DNA from: Fidelibacterota bacterium TCS52
Lineage (GTDB): Bacteria; Fidelibacterota; Fidelibacteria; Fidelibacterales; Fidelibacteraceae
Direction of reading: 5' to 3'
DNA: 28,806 nt
Assembly: GCA_001577215.1 (NCBI GenBank)
Contig: LSCC01000026.1
Location: 1 to 28,806 of the forward strand
Positions 1-6,933 of this stretch are shown here, piece by piece. The notes beneath the pieces were generated by a model. It worked only from the letters and a program-made list of their open reading frames with translations, was not told the origin of the DNA and did not search any database. Positions within the stretch are counted from its first letter, which is position 1. Every line of letters begins with the position of its first letter. The translations under genes were made by a program, and so were the position numbers.

Positions 1-54
1 TTTCCTTTCTCCTTTTTCCTTTCTCCTTTTTCCTTTCTCCTTTTTCCTTTCTCC
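1..54. repeat. 14-bp pyrimidine tandem repeat, about 3.9 copies
   Basis: The unit TTTTTCCTTTCTCC is repeated head to tail: a 12-base partial copy followed by three perfect copies. The array touches the left edge of the window, so its true length is unknown. It lies just beyond the terminator of the tRNA unit. One strand is all pyrimidine, so slippage or triplex-type structure is possible. No function can be assigned. Confidence 0.9.
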
Positions 55-56
55 AT

Positions 57-87
57 ATAAAAAAACCCTCATCTTTCGACAAGGGTT
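57..87 (-). terminator. Rho-independent terminator of the tRNA unit
   Basis: Read on the minus strand, a 10-bp stem (AACCCTTGTC pairing with GATGAGGGTT, two G-T wobbles) is closed by a GAAA tetraloop and followed at once by a run of seven T. It starts five bases after the 3' end of the CAU tRNA, so it should end the two-tRNA transcript. Confidence 0.85.
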
Positions 88-91
88 CTTG

Positions 92-165
92 TGGGCCTCG
101 TAGGACTTGAACCTACGACCTGCGGATTATGAGTCCGTCGCTCTGACCAACTGAGCTAGAGGCCC
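92..165 (-). tRNA. tRNA with CAU anticodon (Ile2 or elongator Met)
   Basis: A 74-nt cloverleaf is visible on the minus strand: acceptor GGGCCTC/GAGGCCC, D-stem GCTC/GAGC, anticodon loop CTCATAA, T-arm GTAGG-TTCAAGT-CCTAC, discriminator A. CCA is not encoded. The anticodon is CAU, which serves either elongator Met or, after lysidine modification by TilS, tRNA-Ile2 reading AUA. The acceptor has C4-G69 and C5-G68, pairs known to favour TilS recognition in E. coli, so Ile2 is slightly preferred. The stem shows an A27/C43 mismatch. It is co-transcribed with the tRNA-Val 27 nt upstream. Confidence 0.93.
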
Positions 166-192
166 GATTTATGATATCTCAATATCTCAGTG

Positions 193-266
193 TGGGTAGT
201 ATCTGATTTGAACAGATGACCTCCTGCGTGTCGAGCAGGCACTCTAACCAACTGAGCTAACCACCC
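193..266 (-). tRNA. tRNA-Val (GAC) with C at position 33
   Basis: A 74-nt cloverleaf on the minus strand: acceptor GGGTGGT/ACTACCC (one G-T wobble), D-stem GCTC/GAGT, anticodon stem CCTGC/GCAGG, loop TCGACAC, T-arm ATCTG-TTCAAAT-CAGAT, discriminator A, no encoded CCA. Counting the seven-base loop as 32-38 gives anticodon GAC (valine) with A37, and C rather than the near-universal U at position 33. It is the first gene of a two-tRNA unit. Confidence 0.88.
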
Positions 267-279
267 ATTTTAAAAAAGC

Positions 280-307
280 TTCATATTATAAAATATTTTT
301 TTGTCAA
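280..307 (-). promoter_or_regulatory. Promoter of the tRNA unit
   Basis: A perfect -35 TTGACA (302-307) on the minus strand is followed 16 bases later by TATGAA (280-285). A perfect TATAAT also lies at 285-290, but at only 11 bases spacing. Transcription would begin a few bases before the tRNA-Val 5' end. The -35 is clear; the -10 choice is uncertain. Confidence 0.5.
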
Positions 308-407
308 TTGCAAAAATATTATTAAAAAAATTTAAGTTTTTTATCCAATTCTTTCTTTGACTTAACTTCATTTTTCAACAATTTGCCGACTAAGGGTGAT
401 GTATTTT

Positions 408-731
408 TTACCCACCAACTCTTTTTACATTATATTCATCATCTTTCAATATTTCAATGATCTTTTTACGAAAATTTCCCTGTATGAGTATTTCGCCATT
501 TTTTGCAGTTCCACCAACACCACAACTTATTTTCAATCTTTTACTTATTTTCTTTAAATCTTTTTTACAACCAACGAATCCTCTGATCAAAGTTACTATT
601 TTGCCTTTTCTGCCCTTTTTATCCAAATAAATTTTTAAATACTGTTCACTCGGTGGTAATGTTTTAGTTACATTTTCCTTTTCGATCTTTACATCTGAAT
701 TCGTTGAAAATACTATTTTTTTATTATTCAT
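408..731 (-). CDS. SUI1/eIF1-like translation factor, YciH family
   Basis: This 107-residue protein is a bacterial homologue of eukaryotic initiation factor eIF1 (SUI1). The first ~35 residues are a variable tail. Residues ~40-107 form the SUI1 fold, recognised by GRKGKIVTLIRGF, the cysteine-bearing ISCGVGGTAKNGEILIQG segment and the basic end VKRVGG, the kind of tail bacterial YciH proteins normally have, so the gene looks complete. Such proteins bind the small ribosomal subunit and influence start-site fidelity; their bacterial role is not fully settled. It lies 8 bp downstream of the MscS gene and probably shares its transcript. No strong ribosome-binding site is seen. Confidence 0.9.
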   Translation of the reverse strand: MNNKKIVFSTNSDVKIEKENVTKTLPPSEQYLKIYLDKKGRKGKIVTLIRGFVGCKKDLKKISKRLKISCGVGGTAKNGEILIQGNFRKKIIEILKDDEYNVKRVGG

Positions 732-739
732 ATTTTATC

Positions 740-1615
740 TTATTTTTTCATCACAACTGTGGTATGAGGAAATGGAATTTCAATTCCTTCTCTATCAAAA
801 CGCTTTTTGACACTTTCATTCAGATCACAACCCAATTGAAAAGCATTAACAAAATCCTTTGTCCAAATCCAAGCTCTGATATCTACAGAAGAATTGCCCA
901 AATTCACTACTTTAATCTTTATTGGATCTATATTATCTTTTTTTTCTTTTTTCGTACGATTATCAAAAAATAGTGGATGTTTCAATGCTTCATCTTTGAT
1001 AATTTCTTTTGCCTTATCAATATCCGAATCGTAACTGATCCCGATTTCAAAAAATTTACATATTTCTCTTTCATAAATTGTCGCATTTTCAATCACTTCT
1101 TGATTCATAACAGAATTTGGAATTATTATTCTCTTATTATTAAATGTTTTGATCACTGTGTCCCTTAGATCAATATCTTCCACTATACCAAGAATATCTC
1201 TTCCATTTAATTTTATAACATCCTCAACTTTAAATGGTTGAAATACTGCAATTAAAATGCCAGATATAACATTTGATAATGCTTCCTGAGACGCAAAACC
1301 TATAACAATTGCTAAAACCCCGGAACCTGCAACTAATGTCGTTGTAATTTTTTCTAAACCGGGAATAGAAAATAAAATTGCGATAATACCAAAAAAGTAA
1401 ACTAACCCAACTAAAAAATATTTAATATAATTAGATTGAGTAACATCCATTTTTTTCAATAACATACGACGATTCATTATCGTTTTTATTATCTTTACAA
1501 CTATTAATGTTGCGATAATTATTAAAATGATCTTAATACTTACAATAATAATAGTGTAAATTATTGTTGTTGGTAAAATTCCTATTTTGGTTAACATCTT
1601 TCCGATCAAGCTCAT
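740..1615 (-). CDS. Small-conductance mechanosensitive channel, MscS family
   Basis: This 291-residue inner-membrane protein has the MscS layout. Hydrophobic segments lie at about 16-42 and 66-84. A pore-lining helix follows at ~92-127, rich in Gly and Ala (TTTLVAGSGVLAIVIGFASQ, then EALSNVISGILIAVFQPF), and then a beta-rich cytoplasmic domain (VEDVIKLNGRDILGIVEDI, NNKRIIIPNSV). Channels of this family open under membrane tension and release solutes after osmotic downshock. The length is close to that of E. coli MscS. A weak purine-rich ribosome-binding site (AAAAAGAG) precedes the ATG. The SUI1 gene follows after 8 bp. Confidence 0.95.
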   Translation of the reverse strand: MSLIGKMLTKIGILPTTIIYTIIIVSIKIILIIIATLIVVKIIKTIMNRRMLLKKMDVTQSNYIKYFLVGLVYFFGIIAILFSIPGLEKITTTLVAGSGVLAIVIGFASQEALSNVISGILIAVFQPFKVEDVIKLNGRDILGIVEDIDLRDTVIKTFNNKRIIIPNSVMNQEVIENATIYEREICKFFEIGISYDSDIDKAKEIIKDEALKHPLFFDNRTKKEKKDNIDPIKIKVVNLGNSSVDIRAWIWTKDFVNAFQLGCDLNESVKKRFDREGIEIPFPHTTVVMKK

Positions 1616-1711
1616 AAATTTCTCTTTTTATATTCTAAATTAATAATTATTTTTTCTTTTTGTGATAGAAAAAACATGATATAATATTTATTATTCAATA
1701 AATGACAGCGA

Positions 1712-1912
1712 TCAGCTCTCTAATTCTTCAGGCATTAATAGCCATAATACGATGTATATAATTACTCCTGGGAATATTGAAGTGAAAACAGTTCCCAACA
1801 CATAAACTATTCTTAAAATAGTTACATCCCAACCCAAGTAATCAGCAACTCCGCCCAAGACACCGGCAAACATTTTTTCCTTACTAGAGCGCATTAATTT
1901 TTGTTTACTCAT
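1712..1912 (-). CDS. PspC-domain small membrane protein
   Basis: This 66-residue protein is essentially one PspC domain. A basic N-terminus leads into the signature FAGVLGGVADYLGWDVTILR, then a hydrophobic stretch with a proline-glycine kink (IFPGVIIYIVLWLLMPEE). PspC proteins are membrane proteins; in enterobacteria PspC senses envelope stress together with PspB, but no other psp gene is visible here, so the role in this organism is unknown. A good ribosome-binding site (AAGGAAAAGAAA) precedes the ATG. It stands alone between the terminator of the L21/L27 operon and the MscS gene. Confidence 0.93.
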   Translation of the reverse strand: MSKQKLMRSSKEKMFAGVLGGVADYLGWDVTILRIVYVLGTVFTSIFPGVIIYIVLWLLMPEELES

Positions 1913-1983
1913 TTTCTTTTCCTTTTTTACATAACTTAGTATTTATTTTACAAAATGAAAACGAAAATCACAATATTTATTTA

Positions 1984-2031
1984 ACAAAAAAAACATCACA
2001 TAATCCAATATACTGATTTTGTGATGTTTTT
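1984..2031 (-). terminator. Terminator of the rplU-rpmA operon (bidirectional shape)
   Basis: A stem AACATCACA (1992-2000) / TGTGATGTT (2020-2028) continues inward after one mismatch with AATC/GATT. On the minus strand the stem is followed by a run of eight T. It lies 18 bases past the rpmA stop codon. The A/T flanks on both sides would also allow termination from the other strand. Confidence 0.85.
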
Positions 2032-2048
2032 AATTATTTTATTACTTT

Positions 2049-2294
2049 CTAAATAATATTTATCATTTTTCTTCCGCGAGAGCGACTAATATCAACTTTC
2101 CCATCTGCTTTTGCAAAAATTGTATCATCTCCACCTATACCTGCATTTGTTCCCGGATAGAATTTTGTTCCTCTCTGTCGAACTATAATTGATCCGGCTG
2201 TAACTTGTTCGCCACCGAATTTTTTCACACCAAGATATTTAGGATTACTCCTTCTACCATTAGCTGTACTTCCCTGTCCCTTTTTATGTGCCAT
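2049..2294 (-). CDS. rpmA: 50S ribosomal protein L27
   Basis: This 81-residue protein is L27 of the large ribosomal subunit, whose N-terminus reaches towards the peptidyl-transferase centre. It begins directly with MAHKKGQGSTANGRRSNPKY, so it has the ordinary short form without the cleaved N-terminal extension of Firmicutes. The conserved block RQRGTKFYPGTNAGIGGDDT follows, and a basic C-terminus (SRSRGRKMINII) ends it. It is the second gene of the usual L21-L27 pair, 11 bases behind rplU, and is followed by a strong terminator. Confidence 0.98.
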   Translation of the reverse strand: MAHKKGQGSTANGRRSNPKYLGVKKFGGEQVTAGSIIVRQRGTKFYPGTNAGIGGDDTIFAKADGKVDISRSRGRKMINII

Positions 2295-2305
2295 AATTAT
2301 TGTCC

Positions 2306-2623
2306 TTATTTTGCAATTGCTATTTTATCAATTTTAATTGTTGTATAATTTTGTCTGTGACCGTTTTTAGTCTTATAACCTTTTCGTCTTTTCTTTTTGA
2401 ATACGATTACCTTTTTATCACGACCATGACCCAATACAGTTGCGGAAACCTCTGTTTTCTTAACATAAGGTTTACCAACTTTAACTTTACCTTTATCATT
2501 CAATAATAATACATTGTCAATTTTTAATTTATCTTTCTCTTTTATATCTTGTAAAGGTATTTTTACTTCATCACCCTTTTCGATCTTGAACTGTTTCCCA
2601 CCTATTTCAACTATTGCATACAT
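2306..2623 (-). CDS. rplU: 50S ribosomal protein L21
   Basis: This 105-residue protein is L21, a 23S rRNA-binding protein of the large subunit. It opens with the family signature MYAIVEIGGKQFKIEKGD and ends with the basic RNA-binding stretch KKKRRKGYKTKNGHRQNYT. Its length is normal for the family. A good ribosome-binding site (AAGGAG) lies 12 bases before the ATG. A sigma-70-type promoter sits 40-70 bp upstream. It is the first gene of the two-gene L21-L27 operon. Confidence 0.98.
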   Translation of the reverse strand: MYAIVEIGGKQFKIEKGDEVKIPLQDIKEKDKLKIDNVLLLNDKGKVKVGKPYVKKTEVSATVLGHGRDKKVIVFKKKRRKGYKTKNGHRQNYTTIKIDKIAIAK

Positions 2624-2663
2624 AATATTTTCTACTCCTTATTCTCAAAAATTTTCAGTGTTA

Positions 2664-2692
2664 AATTTATTCAATTATTTATAAAAAGTCAA
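2664..2692 (-). promoter_or_regulatory. Promoter of rplU-rpmA
   Basis: Minus-strand -35 TTGACT (2687-2692), a 17-base spacer and -10 TAAATT (2664-2669). The expected start lies about 35 bases before the rplU ATG, leaving a short leader that carries the AAGGAG site. Confidence 0.6.
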
Positions 2693-2774
2693 GTTTAAAG
2701 AGTATTTTTTGGAAATATTTTTAAATATACTAAATTAAAAAAACAAAATATTGTAAGATCTTATATATTTTTGC

Positions 2775-2978
2775 CTATTTTTCCTTGTTTTCACGGCTAT
2801 TAAACCAAGTCAATATTATACCAAAAATGATCGCAAAACGGAATGATGTTTCCCAATCAAAAACACCGGCTCCATGAACAATTAAACTGTACAAAAAAGT
2901 TGTAATAGCACTTACTAATAGAGTCAATACAAACACACCAACAAACATTATCAGTAATTTTTTAATGTTTATTTTCAT
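2775..2978 (-). CDS. Small two-helix membrane protein, unknown function
   Basis: I do not recognise this 67-residue protein. It has a basic N-terminus (MKINIKKLL), a long hydrophobic helix (~8-33) and a second hydrophobic stretch (~46-59), and ends in a charged tail (SRENKEK). It therefore looks like a small inner-membrane protein with both ends in the cytoplasm. An excellent ribosome-binding site (GGAGGG, 7 bases before the ATG) supports real translation. It lies 27 bp behind the dipeptidyl peptidase gene in the same direction, so it is probably the last gene of that transcript. Confidence 0.7.
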   Translation of the reverse strand: MKINIKKLLIMFVGVFVLTLLVSAITTFLYSLIVHGAGVFDWETSFRFAIIFGIILTWFNSRENKEK

Positions 2979-3005
2979 ATTAAATCCCTCCGTATTTATT
3001 AAAAT

Positions 3006-5174
3006 TTATTCCAACAATAAATTATTTATCAACCAGTCAGATACTAATTTATCGAGATGTTCATTGTTTTTAATACCATGACGTTCACCCGGGTACATCA
3101 TGAAATCAAATTGCTTGTTCATATCTATAAATTTTTCAATTATTTGTGTGCTATTCTGTATATGAACATTGTCATCCATCGTACCATGGATCAAGAGTAA
3201 TTTCCCTTCATATTTATCAGCATGTTCTAATGATGAACCAAATTTGTAACCATCCAAATTATCAGCTGGTTTATCCATATATCTTTCTGTATAAACCGCA
3301 TCATATAATTCCCATCTCGATACAGGATACAAAGAAATTCCATGAGTAAAGTATTCATGTCCATAAGTTAAAGCCATCAGTGTAACATAGCCACCATAAC
3401 TACCGCCGGTAATAGCAATTTTATTTGTATCAACATAAGATTTTTTTCTCAACCATTTAACAATTTCAATCCAATCGTGCATTTCCCATTTTCCTAACTT
3501 TCTATACATTTTTGCAACACCTTTTTTTCCAAAATGACCGGAACCACGATGATCAACACTTAATATTATTGCTCCTTTCTGTGCAAGTAAAAATGAATTT
3601 AAACTTCTGGGAAAAGTATTTGTCACAGAACTTGCATTTGGACCACCATAAATTCGAAATATGACCGGATATTTTTTATTTTTATCAAAATTCGGCGGTA
3701 AAATCCATTTAACCGGAAGTTCATATTCATCCACATTTACTCTAAATAATTCTACTTTTCCTAAATCATATTCATTCATAACAGGTTTTTTGCTATTTCC
3801 TAACTCTCGGATCTTACTTTTTGAATTATTATAAAGAGCCATTTTATGTGGTAAATTAATATTACTGTAAGTATCAATAAAATATTTTCCTTTGGGAGAA
3901 ATAACTACGCGATGACATCCTTTTTTATTTGTCAGCTTCACTAATTTTTTTCTCCATCCATTAATTTTCATTTTGTAAAGATGTCTCTCTGTCGAATTTT
4001 CTTTATCTGCAATAAAATAAATTATATTGTTATCTTCATCAACATGTTCAATGCTTTTTATTTGCCATTTACCTTTTGTCAATTTTTTTTCCGAACCGTC
4101 ATCAGTATTGAGAATATATAAATGTTTAAATCCGATTTTATCAGTACTAAATAAAAGTTTATCATCATCCAAAAAATGAATATCATGAATAAAACTTACC
4201 CAAGAATTCTGCTTTTCTTCATAGAGTGATTCTTTTGATCCGTCTTCAATATCTATTTCATATAATTTTAATTCATTCTGCTCTCTATTCATCCACTGAC
4301 AAGTTAATTTATTGTTCGGCAACCATTTTACAGCAGCAATATATTGATTTTTTGTACAGCCAAAATCAGCCCAAACACATTCTTTACCGATTGATGAAAC
4401 AATTCCCAGTTTTACTTCCGGTATTGGATCACCGGCTCCCGGATAATGCTCTTTTTCCAAATATCCGTGTTTACCTTTTGCTCGATATATGGGAAAAATC
4501 GGGACAGAAGAATCATTAAATTGTAAAAATGCCAGTTTTTTACTATCCGGCGACCAGTAAAATGCTTTATATTTTGATTGCCTGCCCAAAATTTCTTCGT
4601 AATAAACCCAGGAAGCCCAACCATTATAAATACAATCAGTGGCATCATTTGTCAAACGGTGTTCAAGCCCTGTTTCGATATTTAGAGAATAGAGATCTTT
4701 TTTTTTAGTAAACGCAATCTGTTTCCCATCAGGAGATAAAGTAGGATTGTTTTCCTTTTCTTTATTTGTCGTTAACCTTATAAATTTTTTATTTTCAGTA
4801 TCCAAATAATACAAGTCATTTTGATAAACATAGATCATTTTTTTATAATCGTCTGTTTTATCACTCATTTTCCAAAAACTAATTTCTTCGGGTAAACAAT
4901 TGCTAAAATCTTCGGGATTTATATAAAGATCTTTTTTTCCGTTTTTACAGTGAACTTTATACAATTTTTTTATATTTTTTGCGGTATCTTCGATCATTTG
5001 AAAATAACTATTATCATCAACCCATCCCTTGATATCTGGCAACGATTTTGTTAATTTTGGTTTGTTGTTGACTACTTGCTTATAAGTTAATAATTTTCCG
5101 GTACCTGCAAAAGCAACCTTAATTAATAACATAACGAAGATCAATGTTGTTAATATTTTCAATTTCCCAATCAT
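3006..5174 (-). CDS. Dipeptidyl peptidase IV-type prolyl peptidase (S9B), secreted
   Basis: This 722-residue enzyme releases X-Pro dipeptides from the N-terminus of peptides. I chose the ATG at 5174 rather than the one 33 bases upstream because it has a good AGAGG site and gives a normal signal peptide (MIGKLK, a hydrophobic core to ~21, cut after AFA). A beta-propeller follows, holding the paired glutamates that grip the substrate amino end (WVYYEEILG, E193-E194). The C-terminal alpha/beta-hydrolase has nucleophile GGSYGGY (S592), acid MDDNVH (D667) and base GERHG (H699). Together with the X-Pro aminopeptidase upstream it points to use of proline-rich peptides, in the periplasm or at the cell surface. 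Confidence 0.95.
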   Translation of the reverse strand: MIGKLKILTTLIFVMLLIKVAFAGTGKLLTYKQVVNNKPKLTKSLPDIKGWVDDNSYFQMIEDTAKNIKKLYKVHCKNGKKDLYINPEDFSNCLPEEISFWKMSDKTDDYKKMIYVYQNDLYYLDTENKKFIRLTTNKEKENNPTLSPDGKQIAFTKKKDLYSLNIETGLEHRLTNDATDCIYNGWASWVYYEEILGRQSKYKAFYWSPDSKKLAFLQFNDSSVPIFPIYRAKGKHGYLEKEHYPGAGDPIPEVKLGIVSSIGKECVWADFGCTKNQYIAAVKWLPNNKLTCQWMNREQNELKLYEIDIEDGSKESLYEEKQNSWVSFIHDIHFLDDDKLLFSTDKIGFKHLYILNTDDGSEKKLTKGKWQIKSIEHVDEDNNIIYFIADKENSTERHLYKMKINGWRKKLVKLTNKKGCHRVVISPKGKYFIDTYSNINLPHKMALYNNSKSKIRELGNSKKPVMNEYDLGKVELFRVNVDEYELPVKWILPPNFDKNKKYPVIFRIYGGPNASSVTNTFPRSLNSFLLAQKGAIILSVDHRGSGHFGKKGVAKMYRKLGKWEMHDWIEIVKWLRKKSYVDTNKIAITGGSYGGYVTLMALTYGHEYFTHGISLYPVSRWELYDAVYTERYMDKPADNLDGYKFGSSLEHADKYEGKLLLIHGTMDDNVHIQNSTQIIEKFIDMNKQFDFMMYPGERHGIKNNEHLDKLVSDWLINNLLLE

Positions 5175-5208
5175 TTTGACCTCTTTACATTTCAAAGTCG
5201 AATGCATA

Positions 5209-5823
5209 TCAATTTCTCTGATTTATTAAGTTGATCGGTAATTTTATCAATACTTTTTCTTGCAATCTTTCTATCAATTGACCTTCACTTTTTACATGGA
5301 TTGTATTCCAACCGCATTTTTCCGCTCCAATTATATTTTCTATTTTGTCATCTAAAAATAATGTTTCGTTTGGATTTATATCAAAATATTTTTCTGCATC
5401 TTTATATATTTCCAACGATGGCTTTAAAAGATGATGTTCATAAGAGAGATAGCATTTTTTAAATATTTTTCTAATATTTAACCACTCATTTATTGCAATA
5501 AAATCAATAGGACCTACATTTGATAATAAAAAAATATTATATTGATTTTTCAATTTTTTAACCATTTTATATGTCTTTTTTCTCAGCGAGAATTTCTCTA
5601 ATGGTTTATTTTTCAATATATCCAGTTGTTCCCTGGTAATATTATTTTCTGACAAATAATGCAAGAACTCTTTGCCGGTAATTAATCCTTTTTCTAATTT
5701 AATAAATTTTTCATTTTCAATAAACTTTTTTACATCATTTAATGGAAGGTCGAGTTTTTTTGCAAGCTGTTCATATTCAACATTTACAATTACATCGCCA
5801 AGATCAAAAACAATATTTTTAAT
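5209..5823 (-). CDS. HAD-family phosphatase (YihX-like), start codon unclear
   Basis: The product resembles small HAD-family sugar-phosphate phosphatases of the YihX type. From the position given (an ATT) it has 204 residues. Motifs are the nucleophile FDLGDV (D7), LLSN (S101), the lysine of LLKPS (K134) and the acidic FLDD (D158-D159). Standard start rules would begin at a TTG at 5664, which removes the nucleophile motif and cannot be right. Upstream of it the frame stays open back to 5838, directly behind the pepQ stop codon in the same frame, yet contains no ATG, GTG or TTG. Start at ATT (5823) or ATC (5835), stop-codon read-through or an assembly error are all possible. The substrate is unknown. 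Confidence 0.85.
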   Translation of the reverse strand: MKNIVFDLGDVIVNVEYEQLAKKLDLPLNDVKKFIENEKFIKLEKGLITGKEFLHYLSENNITREQLDILKNKPLEKFSLRKKTYKMVKKLKNQYNIFLLSNVGPIDFIAINEWLNIRKIFKKCYLSYEHHLLKPSLEIYKDAEKYFDINPNETLFLDDKIENIIGAEKCGWNTIHVKSEGQLIERLQEKVLIKLPINLINQRN

Positions 5824-5838
5824 TGAGTTATTGATATT

Positions 5839-6909
5839 TTATAAAACTAATAATTTTTTTGGTGATTTACTTATAACTTCATAACCATCTTTTGTAACGA
5901 TCACATCATCTTCAATACGAATTCCGCCCCATTTGGGAATGTAAATTCCCGGTTCAATCGTAATCACTTGATTTGCCTTAAGAGGTTTTTCATTTTTCTG
6001 GCTTACTCTTGGTTCGGCATGCACAACAAGACCAATTCCATGTCCCAAACCGTGACCAAAATATTCACCGTAACCTTTATCTGTTATATATTTGCGAGAA
6101 ACAGAATCCAATTCCTTGCCAGTAATTCCAGATTTTACATTTTCAATTCCTTTAATCTGAGATTTTAATACAATTTCATAAATTTTCTTCTGTTTTTCAT
6201 CCGGTTCACCAATAAAAATAGTTCGAGTCATATCGCCATGATAGCCATTATAAACAGCACCAAAATCCATTGTAATGAATTCATTGTTGACAATTTTCTT
6301 ATCCGATGGAGTATGATGCGGTTTTGCTCCATTAATTCCGGAAGCAACGATCGGAGCAAAGCTATCCTCATTATCTCCCATTATTTTTGAATAATATGAT
6401 ATTTTTGAAGCGATTTCTTTCTCCGACATACCGATCTTGATCTCTTTAATTATTTTGTCGAAAATTTTATCAGTAATGTCGGCGGCTTTTCTTAAAAATT
6501 CTAATTCACTGTCATCTTTTACAGAGGCGATATTTTCCAATACCATAGAATTATTTTCAAATTTTGCATTAGGAAAAGATTTTTCTAAATCCCTAAATTG
6601 ATCAAGTAAAATATTATTTCCTTCAAAACCGATTTTTTTGTCTTTTGATATAATATTTACTTCTTTTAATTTTTTAATTAGTCCACCTGATTCTGCAATA
6701 TGAATTTCAAAATTTTTTACTTCCATTTTACTCTGTGATTTATATCTAAAATCAGTAAAAAAATATTGCTTATCATTTGTGATAAAGCATAACCCATTAG
6801 AACCGGTGTACCCGCTTAAATATCTAACATTACTTAAATCAAACACTAAAAAACCGTCTAATTTGTTTTTACCAAGAAATTTCTTAATTTTTTTAACTCT
6901 GTTTATCAT
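5839..6909 (-). CDS. X-Pro aminopeptidase / dipeptidase, M24 family
   Basis: This 356-residue cytoplasmic metallopeptidase cleaves bonds next to proline. Residues ~1-130 are the creatinase-type N-terminal domain (VRYLSGYTGSNG). Residues ~135-350 form the pita-bread M24 domain, with all five metal ligands visible: D215 (FITMDFG), D226 (HGDMTRT), H290 (HGLGHGIG), E319 (ITIEPG) and E333 (RIEDD). Its short M24B form fits the PepQ/YpdF-like group; whether it prefers dipeptides or longer X-Pro peptides cannot be read from the sequence. It lies 24 bp behind the TPR gene and directly before, and in frame with, the HAD gene. A weak AGGG site precedes the ATG. Confidence 0.95.
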   Translation of the reverse strand: MINRVKKIKKFLGKNKLDGFLVFDLSNVRYLSGYTGSNGLCFITNDKQYFFTDFRYKSQSKMEVKNFEIHIAESGGLIKKLKEVNIISKDKKIGFEGNNILLDQFRDLEKSFPNAKFENNSMVLENIASVKDDSELEFLRKAADITDKIFDKIIKEIKIGMSEKEIASKISYYSKIMGDNEDSFAPIVASGINGAKPHHTPSDKKIVNNEFITMDFGAVYNGYHGDMTRTIFIGEPDEKQKKIYEIVLKSQIKGIENVKSGITGKELDSVSRKYITDKGYGEYFGHGLGHGIGLVVHAEPRVSQKNEKPLKANQVITIEPGIYIPKWGGIRIEDDVIVTKDGYEVISKSPKKLLVL

Positions 6910-6933
6910 ATTATACCCTATATTTAATTGACT

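Noticed and set aside
322..415. About 30 open codons in another frame behind the SUI1 gene (ends KELDKKLKFF), suggesting a frameshifted C-terminal extension
   Set aside because: The SUI1 protein already ends in the basic-GG tail typical of YciH proteins, the extension is not family-like, and the frame has a stop immediately upstream and only weak internal start codons.
5839..6909. Antisense and alternative-frame open stretches over pepQ, dnaE, alaS and other long genes
   Set aside because: They overlap strongly supported genes, lack ribosome-binding sites and show no recognisable protein features.
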